64,000 nt of DNA from Occallatibacter sp. (lineage in GTDB: Bacteria; Acidobacteriota; Terriglobia; Terriglobales; Acidobacteriaceae). The stretch lies in assembly GCA_031296305.1 (NCBI GenBank), contig JARLFZ010000005.1:1-64000 (forward strand), in the 5' to 3' direction. The notes under the pieces are model-generated. The model saw only the letters and a list, made by a program, of their open reading frames with translations, searched no databases and was not told the origin of the DNA. The position numbers and the translations under genes were made by a program. Shown one piece after another: positions 8,656 to 15,240 of the stretch; position 1 is the first letter of the stretch, and every line of letters begins with the position of its first letter.

Positions 8656-9216
8656 CTAGGCGCGGCTCAGATACGCGCCCTCGCTGGTGTCGACGCGAAT
8701 CTTTTCTCCTTCGTTGATGAAGGCGGGAACCTGGACCACAAGGCCGGTTTCGGTCTTGGCCGGTTTGGTGACGCTCGATGCGGTGGCGGATTTCAATCCC
8801 GGCTCGGTTTCGACGACTTCCAGGTCGACGCTTGGCGGCAGCTCGATGCCCACCGGGTTTCCATCAAAATAGCTGACGTGAATCTGCAGGTTAGGCGTGA
8901 GGTATTCGACGGTGTCGCCGAGCGTCGCGCTCTTGAGCACGGTCTGCTCGTAATCTTGCGGATTCATGAAGTAGTAATCGTCGCCGTCGGCGTAGAGGAA
9001 CTCCATGAGGATTTCGTCGACGACGACTTTCTCGATGGCGTCGGCGGAGCGGAAGCGGTGCTCGAACATGGCGCCGGATTTCAGGTTTCTCAGTTTGGCC
9101 TGAATGAAGGCGCGAAGGTTGCCGGGCGTGCGGTGCTCGACCTTGAAGACCGTGTGCAGTTGGTCGTTGTGTTTGATGATCATGCCCGGACGAAGTTGTG
9201 TGGCGGGAATCGCCAT
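8656..9216 (-). CDS. efp: Elongation factor P
   Basis: 186 residues, the usual length, with all three beta-barrel domains: N-terminal KOW-like (LRPGMIIKHNDQLHTVFKVE), OB domain 2 and the C-terminal signature region TGLVVQVPAFINEGEKIRVDT. EF-P binds ribosomes stalled at polyproline and promotes peptide-bond formation. The tip of domain I reads HRTPGNLRAF, so Asn33 stands where Escherichia coli has the modified Lys34. This rules out lysylation at that position and the known Arg rhamnosylation. AAGGAG precedes the ATG. I believe this tip is common in Acidobacteria, but that was not checked. Confidence 0.97.
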   Translation of the reverse strand: MAIPATQLRPGMIIKHNDQLHTVFKVEHRTPGNLRAFIQAKLRNLKSGAMFEHRFRSADAIEKVVVDEILMEFLYADGDDYYFMNPQDYEQTVLKSATLGDTVEYLTPNLQIHVSYFDGNPVGIELPPSVDLEVVETEPGLKSATASSVTKPAKTETGLVVQVPAFINEGEKIRVDTSEGAYLSRA

Positions 9217-9302
9217 AGAGGGTGCAGCTCCTTGCTGGATTTGCGCGCAGTGCGCAATGAATTATGCCGTTTGGCCTCTATCTATTGTAGCCCAGCGGGT
9301 AT

Positions 9303-9343
9303 GAAGACAGGGAGCCAGGGAACAAGGGAACGAGGCAGCGAGG
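9303..9343. repeat. Purine-rich repeat family C, copy upstream of ugd
   Basis: A run of 7-8-nt purine-rich units (agggagc, cagggaac, aagggaac, gaggcagc, gaggg) just before the ugd leader. A closely related copy ends the ugd coding sequence at 10855-10896, and shorter forms occur at 23471-23503 and 28361-28380. Confidence 0.65.
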
Positions 9344-9451
9344 GAGAAAAGATGACAACGCTGTTAGGGTTGAGAGTTCTAGAAACCGGACGCTTACAAG
9401 CGCGATATAGAATAGCGATGAACCTGCGAAAGGTTGCAAGGGAGGCAACAC

Positions 9452-10897
9452 ATGAGCAAGCCAGTTTCAATCTGTGTGATCGGGTCGGGTTACGTGGGAC
9501 TTGTGGCGGCTGCGTGTTTTGCCGAGATCGGCCACCACGTGGTCTGCGTGGACAACGACGAAGCCAAGGTGAAACAACTCCGTGACGGCGGCGTGCCCAT
9601 CTTCGAGGAGCACTTGCCGGCGTTGCTGGCCAAGCACCGCGGCAGATCGGTGACTTTTACCTCGGACCTGAGCGAGGCGGTGGAGAAGAGCGAAGCGGTG
9701 TTTATCGCCGTGGGCACGCCGCAAGGCGACTACGGCGCCGCGGATTTGTCGTACGTTGAGGCGGTGGTGGCAGAGATTGCGCGCAGCATTGCCAGTTACA
9801 AAGTGATTGTGGAGAAGAGCACGGTTCCGGTCTACACCAACGATTGGATCCGGCGCGTGCTGCACCGTCATGGTATCGAGCCGGAACGCTTCGATGTGGT
9901 CTCGAATCCCGAATTTTTGCGCGAGGGTACGGCAGTGCTGGATTTTCTGCATCCCGACCGCATTGTGGTGGGCGCCAACAACGAGCGGTCCGCGACGGTG
10001 CTCGAGCGCATCTACGAGCCGCTGACTGACGGCAGCTATTACGCCCAGCCGGACGCGCTTCCAGGAACGTGCAGCGTCACTCATCCTGCGCAGTTGGTTG
10101 TGACCTCAACGCAAAGCGCGGAGATCATCAAGCACGCATCGAATGCATTTCTGGCCATGAAGATCTCGTTCATTAACGCCGTGGCAAACCTGGCCGAAGC
10201 GGTGGATGCGGACATTGAAGATATTTCCGCCGGCATCGGACTCGACAGCCGGATCGGTCGCAAGTTTCTGCGTGCAGGACTAGGGTATGGTGGCTCCTGT
10301 TTCCCGAAGGACGTGGCCGCGTTCCACTGGGTGGCGCAGGAACGGGGCGTGGATTTTCAACTGCTCGAAGAAGTGCGCAAGATCAACGAGACGCAGAAGG
10401 ATGTCTTCTTCAACAAGGTGCGCTCCGCATTGTGGACACTGCGCGGCAAGCGGCTGGCCGCATTGGGCCTGGCCTTCAAGGGCGAGACCGACGACATTCG
10501 CGACTCGCCGGCCATCAGTATGATCGAAATGCTGCTGAATGCGGGCGCGATTGTGACCGCATTCGATCCAGCGGCAATGGAGCGCACCAAGGAAGTGCTG
10601 CCTCCCGCAGAAAATATGCGTTATGCGAGCGATCTGTACAGTGCGGCGAAGGATGCCGACGCGGTGCTGATTCTGACCGACTGGAAGGAGTTCGCCGAGG
10701 TGGACCTGGCGCGGCTCAACCGGGCCATGCGTTTCCCGATCGTGATCGACGGTAGAAACCTGTACAAGCCGCTGGAGATGCAGAGCCACGGATTCACCTA
10801 TGTGAGCGTGGGCAGACCGACCGCGTATCATGCGCAAGAAGGGAAGCCGCGCGTAAGTGCAGGGAGCAAGGGACCAAGGGAACGAGGCACCAAGTGA
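9452..10897 (+). CDS. ugd: UDP-glucose 6-dehydrogenase
   Basis: 481 residues from the ATG at 9452, preceded by ggagg. It oxidises UDP-glucose twice with NAD to UDP-glucuronate. Visible features are the N-terminal Rossmann motif VIGSGYVGLVAAACFAEIG, VGTP in the dehydrogenase core, NPEFLREGTAV, the catalytic-Cys loop GLGYGGSCFPKDV (around residue 280) and the C-terminal domain with AFKGETDDIRDSPA. The next gene converts UDP-glucuronate to UDP-xylose, so the pair supplies nucleotide sugars for exopolysaccharide or LPS. The last residues (SAGSKGPRERGTK) are encoded by a purine-rich dispersed repeat and are probably not part of the fold; the repeat may have extended an older C-terminus. Confidence 0.95.
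   Translation: MSKPVSICVIGSGYVGLVAAACFAEIGHHVVCVDNDEAKVKQLRDGGVPIFEEHLPALLAKHRGRSVTFTSDLSEAVEKSEAVFIAVGTPQGDYGAADLSYVEAVVAEIARSIASYKVIVEKSTVPVYTNDWIRRVLHRHGIEPERFDVVSNPEFLREGTAVLDFLHPDRIVVGANNERSATVLERIYEPLTDGSYYAQPDALPGTCSVTHPAQLVVTSTQSAEIIKHASNAFLAMKISFINAVANLAEAVDADIEDISAGIGLDSRIGRKFLRAGLGYGGSCFPKDVAAFHWVAQERGVDFQLLEEVRKINETQKDVFFNKVRSALWTLRGKRLAALGLAFKGETDDIRDSPAISMIEMLLNAGAIVTAFDPAAMERTKEVLPPAENMRYASDLYSAAKDADAVLILTDWKEFAEVDLARLNRAMRFPIVIDGRNLYKPLEMQSHGFTYVSVGRPTAYHAQEGKPRVSAGSKGPRERGTK
10855..10896. repeat. Purine-rich repeat family C, inside the 3' end of ugd
   Basis: The sequence agtgcagggagcaagggacc and what follows closely matches the copy at 9303-9343 (shared aagggaacgaggca). It encodes the last dozen residues and the stop of ugd. 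ugd is therefore flanked by two direct copies about 1.5 kb apart. Confidence 0.65.
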
Positions 10898-10953
10898 ACC
10901 TTGCCCTGGCCACTGCTGACCGACAACTGCTTTTGGAGCGCTAAATTTTGACC

Positions 10954-11910
10954 ATGCGTGTTCTTGTTACCGGCGCTGCCGGATTCCTTGGTTCCCACCT
11001 TAGCGACCGTCTGTTGCGCGACGGCCACACTGTTCTTGGCGTGGACAATCTGTCGACGGGAGATCGGGAGAACCTTGCCCACCTAGCCAGTCATCCGCGC
11101 TTCCGGTTTGAGGACCGGGACATCTGCACGAGTTTCGATCCGGGCCCGGTTGATTACGTCTTCAACCTGGCATCGCCGGCCAGCCCGCCGGAGTACCTGC
11201 GCCTGGGCATCGAGACGCTGCGCGTAGGTTCCGTTGGCGTGGAGCATACGCTGGAGATCGCAGCGCGTTACAACGCGGCCCATCTTCACGCCTCCACTTC
11301 AGAGTGCTACGGCGATCCGCTGGAACATCCGCAAAGCGAGAGCTATTGGGGCAATGTGAACCCGGTGGGTCCGCGTTCGGTTTACGATGAAGCCAAGCGA
11401 TTTGCCGAGGCGATGGTGATGGCCTACCACAGGTCTCGCGGCGTGAATACGCACCTGGTGCGCATCTTCAACACCTACGGCCCACGTTTGCATCCCGGAG
11501 ACGGCCGGGTAATTTCGAATTTCATGATGCAGGCGCTACGTGGCGAGCCGCTGACCATCTACGGCGACGGCCAGCAGACACGCAGCTTCTGTTACGTCGA
11601 CGATCTGGTCGAGGGCATCTTGCGGTTGGCGACGAGCGAGGAGCACTTCCCCGTCAATATTGGAAACCCTGTGGAGTTCACGATTCTGGAGTGCGCGCAA
11701 GCCGTTTTGGACGTCACAGGATCGAAGAGCAAGTTGTGCTTTGTCGATCTGCCGGTGGACGATCCAACGCGCCGCCGCCCCGATATCACCAAGGCCCGCA
11801 CGTTGCTGGGATGGGAGCCGCAGGTCCAACTCAAGGAAGGGCTCGAGAAATCGCTGGATTATTTTAGAAGCAAGATTGGGCACGGCGCAGATGTGGCGCC
11901 AAGTACCTAG
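10954..11910 (+). CDS. uxs: UDP-glucuronate decarboxylase (UDP-xylose synthase)
   Basis: 318 residues from the ATG at 10954 (a TTG at 10948 is a possible alternative, better spaced from ggag). An extended-SDR enzyme: NAD motif VTGAAGFLGSH at the N-terminus, STSECYGDPLEHPQ, and the catalytic YDEAK tyrosine/lysine in VGPRSVYDEAKRFAEA. GVNTHLVRIFNTYGPR and RSFCYVDDLVEGI are typical of UXS. It removes CO2 from UDP-glucuronate to give UDP-xylose. It lies 56 bp after ugd, the source of its substrate, on the same strand. Related dTDP-glucose dehydratases and epimerases share the fold, but the sequence and neighbour favour UXS. Confidence 0.9.
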   Translation: MRVLVTGAAGFLGSHLSDRLLRDGHTVLGVDNLSTGDRENLAHLASHPRFRFEDRDICTSFDPGPVDYVFNLASPASPPEYLRLGIETLRVGSVGVEHTLEIAARYNAAHLHASTSECYGDPLEHPQSESYWGNVNPVGPRSVYDEAKRFAEAMVMAYHRSRGVNTHLVRIFNTYGPRLHPGDGRVISNFMMQALRGEPLTIYGDGQQTRSFCYVDDLVEGILRLATSEEHFPVNIGNPVEFTILECAQAVLDVTGSKSKLCFVDLPVDDPTRRRPDITKARTLLGWEPQVQLKEGLEKSLDYFRSKIGHGADVAPST

Positions 11911-11980
11911 AGTCTGCTCCTAAATTTTATTTGGAAGAGGATGGGTTTTTGCGGGTTGCGGATTGTGCCGATAGTCTTAC

Positions 11981-12000
11981 GCCCGCAAAAGCGGGCTTTC
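11981..12000 (+). terminator. Probable terminator after uxs
   Basis: gcccgc-aaaa-gcgggc forms a perfect 6-bp stem followed by tttc, 71 bp after the uxs stop. A second perfect hairpin, ccccaggc-tcgc-gcctgggg at 12022-12041, follows it. The pair separates uxs from the convergent DUF3106 gene. Confidence 0.6.
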
Positions 12001-12078
12001 AATTCGGGCTCTGCACTTTCCCCCCAGGCTCGCGCCTGGGGCTAGCGTCTTTCGCCCACTACGCGGGCTCGATGCGGG

Positions 12079-12996
12079 CTAGTGTGGCGGTTCGTAAGGC
12101 TCGGCGCGCAACAGATTCGTCAGAATATTGCGCTCATCCGGCGAGAAAGTGTTCTGGTAACGCGCGGAGTTGAGCACGGTGTTGCGCTGATCGAGCGGCA
12201 CGGCACTCAGATCCTGAAATGCATGCTTGACGAGTGTCTGGCGGCCGGGCGGAAGTGCCATCAGGCGGCCACCGGCTTGACGCACCTGCATCTGTTCCTG
12301 TGGCGACATGCGTTCCAGCATCTCGCTGCGCGCCAGGCGGCGATCGCGCTGCGGCTCCGGCATCTGATCCAACTGGTGCAACTGCTGGACGAGCCGCTGC
12401 TGCTGCGTAGGGGCCAACCGATTGAAGCTGGGATCGTTGCGCAGCAGCCGCTCCTGTTGATCGGCAGCAAGCCCTCGGTGCTGATTTAGAAAGTCGCCGA
12501 GATGTCCCGGAGAAGCAGCGCCAGGATACGCATTTTGATAGACGTTTCCCGGGCGCGTGGCCGGAGGCTGCACACTATAGCCATTTTGCCCGTATGCTGG
12601 CGCAGGTCGCTGACCGCCGTTATATTGCGGATTCTGCTGATAGGGCCGCTGCTGGTTCTGATACTGCGGCTGCTGATTCTGGTACGGTCTCTGCTGGTAC
12701 TGCGGCTGCTGATTCTGATACGGTCTCTGCTGATTCTGATTCGGCCGCTGTTGATTCTGGAACTGGCGTTGCTGGTTGGGGTTTGAGCGCGGCGGATTCT
12801 GGACCTGGCGAGGAGGGCTCTGCTGCGCACCGGCGCGCGGACGATTCTGGCCGAACCCCGCTCGCATGGCAGGACCCGGACGGAATTCAGCTCGCCGCTG
12901 ACCGTACAGGCCAACCGTGGGCAGACAGAGAAGCAGGACCGCAGCGGCGATTGAGGTCGCCGGACGCATTCTTTCCGCGTTCCAGGTCCAGTTCAC
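12079..12996 (-). CDS. Secreted Gln/Pro/Asn-rich DUF3106-like protein
   Basis: 305 residues with an N-terminal signal or anchor (SIAAAVLLLCLPTVGLYG). Residues about 60-145 are low complexity, built on QNQQRPYQNQQPQYQ-type units. The C-terminal half (LNQHRGLAADQQERLLRND, then RLARSEMLERMSPQEQMQVR) has the charged short-helix repeats of DUF3106. The function is unknown; proteins of this kind often sit beside ECF sigma factors and resemble periplasmic stress-sensor helices. It is the third gene of the sigma/anti-sigma operon, 38 bp after the anti-sigma gene, so it may be an envelope co-regulator. DUF3106 assignment is from pattern only. Confidence 0.75.
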   Translation of the reverse strand: MNWTWNAERMRPATSIAAAVLLLCLPTVGLYGQRRAEFRPGPAMRAGFGQNRPRAGAQQSPPRQVQNPPRSNPNQQRQFQNQQRPNQNQQRPYQNQQPQYQQRPYQNQQPQYQNQQRPYQQNPQYNGGQRPAPAYGQNGYSVQPPATRPGNVYQNAYPGAASPGHLGDFLNQHRGLAADQQERLLRNDPSFNRLAPTQQQRLVQQLHQLDQMPEPQRDRRLARSEMLERMSPQEQMQVRQAGGRLMALPPGRQTLVKHAFQDLSAVPLDQRNTVLNSARYQNTFSPDERNILTNLLRAEPYEPPH

Positions 12997-13034
12997 AAGT
13001 CGTTCTCCCGGCTCGAAGCCGACATCCGAAAAAA

Positions 13035-13541
13035 TCAGTCTCCGCTCCCGCTGCTGGAGAGAGATTCCATCTGGTCCAGCACTTGAGCATTGCTATCGAG
13101 GGTTTGCAGATCGTGTACGGTGGCGGCAAGCGGGGTGGGCTGCACGGGCTGCATCCAGTTTGTAACGCCGAGATAAGTGCCGCCGCCCACGAGCAGCATG
13201 ACGGTCAACGCCATCGCAGCCAAAGGACGCACGTGCAAGCCTGGACCATACGCGATGCTGGCGCGGATGCGCGCGATTCCCCGGGCCAGCCAACCGACCG
13301 GCGCAGCCTGGCGCTCTTCCCGCATCCTGGCGCCAAGCCGCGTAAGAAAGTAAGGGCTCGGTTCGGGAGCTTCCCAGGTATCCAGCAACTGCATGGTGGC
13401 TTGCAGTTTCGCAAGCTCGCCCTGGCAGTCGGTGCACTCGGCAACATGTGTTTGAACCTTAGCAGGTAATGCATGCGGATCGAGCAGCAGATCCGCCAGC
13501 TTCTCGTCCACCATTTTGCAATTCGTGTTGGTCTGTTTCAT
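13035..13541 (-). CDS. Zinc-finger anti-sigma factor (membrane-anchored)
   Basis: 168 residues from the ATG at 13541. The N-terminal cytoplasmic part has the zf-HC2 motif HVAECTDCQGEL (HxxxCxxC), used by RsrA/ChrR-type anti-sigma factors to bind zinc and the sigma factor. One membrane span follows (LAAMALTVMLLVGGGTYLGV, about residues 110-130), with a short periplasmic tail. It starts 53 bp after the stop of the ECF sigma gene in the same operon, and so probably holds that sigma factor inactive until an envelope signal arrives. The signal cannot be read from the sequence. Confidence 0.88.
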   Translation of the reverse strand: MKQTNTNCKMVDEKLADLLLDPHALPAKVQTHVAECTDCQGELAKLQATMQLLDTWEAPEPSPYFLTRLGARMREERQAAPVGWLARGIARIRASIAYGPGLHVRPLAAMALTVMLLVGGGTYLGVTNWMQPVQPTPLAATVHDLQTLDSNAQVLDQMESLSSSGSGD

Positions 13542-13594
13542 GGCTTGCCACCCCACTCTCTGCCGGTAGGTTCCGGCTTTTTCCACTTTTCCAA

Positions 13595-14266
13595 TCAAAC
13601 AAATTCCTTCAACTTTTCCCGCAGCGTCTGGTAGGCGCGGAAGAGCAGCGACTTGGTTGCCGACTCGCTTAGCTTGAGCACCTCGCCGATCTGGCGGTAG
13701 TCCATTCCCTGGTACTTGTGCATCAGCACCGCCATGCGCTGCCGTTCAGGCAGCGCCATCACATGAAGGCGAATCGCGGCCATGCGCTCCTCGCGCAGCA
13801 GCCGCTCTTCCGCCGAAGGCTCGTCATCGGCCAGATCCGGAGTCGTACCGGTCTCCGGGTCAGGCTGGTCCAGATACACAGTTTGCGCGGTCCGCTCGTT
13901 CTTGGTGTCGCGCGCGTGGTTTACCGCCAGGTTGGTTGCGATGCGGTAGAGCCAGGTGGTAAACCTGGCTTCGGCCCGATAACTCTCTCTCGCACGATAG
14001 ACGCGTAAAAACACTTCCTGAGCCAGTTCTTCGGCAATGGCCTGATTGTTCACCATCCGGAAGAGGAAATGAATCATCGGCCGGTGGTATTTTTGCGCCA
14101 GGTACGTAAAACTCGCCTCGTCCCCCTCGGCCACGCGCAGCATAATGGCCGCGTCGCTGGTGGGGTCCAGTCCCTCCCGAATGCCCATGTTCGGGTCAGG
14201 TGCCGTGCCCGGCCGAAGGGCCGGGCCGGCATCCACGGCAGGACCGTTAAGGACCATGGTTGCCAT
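13595..14266 (-). CDS. ECF-type RNA polymerase sigma factor
   Basis: 223 residues from the ATG at 14266. Sigma region 2 runs from DEASFTYLAQKYH through EELAQEVFLRVYRA and ARFTTWLYRIATNLAVNHA; region 4 is LPERQRMAVLMHKYQGMDYRQIGEVLKLSES, with its helix-turn-helix at the end. This matches RpoE-like ECF factors, which redirect RNA polymerase to stress genes. The frame stays open to 14569, with other starts at 14257 and 14413; the upstream residues are Pro/Gly/Glu-rich and probably unstructured, so the start is uncertain. The anti-sigma factor and a secreted helical protein follow. Confidence 0.92.
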   Translation of the reverse strand: MATMVLNGPAVDAGPALRPGTAPDPNMGIREGLDPTSDAAIMLRVAEGDEASFTYLAQKYHRPMIHFLFRMVNNQAIAEELAQEVFLRVYRARESYRAEARFTTWLYRIATNLAVNHARDTKNERTAQTVYLDQPDPETGTTPDLADDEPSAEERLLREERMAAIRLHVMALPERQRMAVLMHKYQGMDYRQIGEVLKLSESATKSLLFRAYQTLREKLKEFV

Positions 14267-14777
14267 ATCTTCTGGAACCCCATCTTCGCCAGAAGGTTGC
14301 GCTGGGTAACCGATTTCCTCGCCGGAATTTCCGTCTTCCGGGGCCTTCTCGCCGGGGTTTGGGGTCCCGTTCCGGGTGGGTGCGGTAATGTAGCTTTTTC
14401 GGCCCGAAACCATGGGGACTAATGCAGATCCAGCCAGGCCTGGAACGAGGCCAGGCACGGCTTGCCGGTCGAAAGGCAGCTCACTCTCCTGGCGGATTGA
14501 ACGCGCTCTCCTGAACATACCTGGTTTCCCGTCCTGCTCCGATGCTGCGAGGGGCAATCCAAGCCCCAAATTCGCCGCCGGATTTGGACGTAAAGCCCTG
14601 CTGGTGTTACTCTACCCTACGGGATGCCTTCTCGGGCGACCTTCCTGCGGCGGCGGTTCGAAAGTGGTTTCCTGGGCCGGTTTTCGGGGAAGGAAACGGC
14701 GGTAGGTCGTGCCTCTCGTGGACGGGGAGTCTTCCCGGGCCGGGACGGCGACCGCAACCCTTCCCAAAGCCTATTCT
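14267..14777. other. Region between the sigma gene and tRNA-Val
   Basis: No independent gene is convincing here. The sigma-factor frame remains open to 14569 and may encode an N-terminal extension. The remainder is GC-rich with no clear promoter or terminator. Confidence 0.4.
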
Positions 14778-14852
14778 GGGCGCTTAACTCAGCGGTAGAG
14801 TGCCATCTTCACACGGTGGAAGTCGCAGGTTCAAATCCTGCAGCGCCCACCA
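14778..14852 (+). tRNA. tRNA-Val (anticodon CAC)
   Basis: 75 nt that fold into a full cloverleaf: acceptor gggcgct/agcgccc is perfect, D stem actc/gagt, anticodon stem ccatc/ggtgg (one G-T pair) with loop ttcacac (anticodon CAC), and T stem gcagg/cctgc around ttcaaat. The discriminator A and a genomically encoded CCA follow. It reads GTG valine codons. Confidence 0.95.
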
Positions 14853-15240
14853 CGATTGCATTGAACAGCCATTGCATCCAGCAGCGGCTCGCTGTTCCCT
14901 CACGCGGGTATCGCCGGAGTGTGCAAGTCGCCGTGGGCGGGCACAGGATTATGGCTATCGGCTGGGAAGCAAAATTGCGCCGCGCTCCGGGCCGCAAACC
15001 GGCAACTGAATTCACAGCCGGCTAACAGCTGAAACTGCAGGAACAGGTATCTGCGCCCAGTTCAAAGCCCATGTCGGGCCTCGATGCCTGGAAGGGCATC
15101 GAGGCCCGGCGTCTTTTCTGGACATGGGAATTGTTGTTTCGAGTTTGGGTTGACGATCCGACGGGTCTAATCTTCGGGATCCGGCTCGGCCCGTCTCGGC
15201 TCCGGGGGACGGTAATCCCCCGGAGCCTGAGACTGCGGCG
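14853..15240. other. Intergenic region with two strong hairpins
   Basis: No gene was found. Hairpin 1 at 15075-15108 has a perfect 14-bp stem, cgggcctcgatgcc and its complement, with a 6-nt loop and then gcgtctttt, a good + strand terminator although 220 bp after the tRNA. Hairpin 2 at 15198-15227 has a perfect 12-bp stem (ggctccggggga/tcccccggagcc) and lies 14 bp past the xylanase stop, probably protecting or ending that minus-strand transcript. Confidence 0.65.

Noticed and set aside
12502..12786. A hydrophobic Leu/Ile-rich frame opposite the DUF3106 gene
   Set aside because: It is the antisense of the Gln/Asn/Pro-rich repeat and has no homology or start signal.
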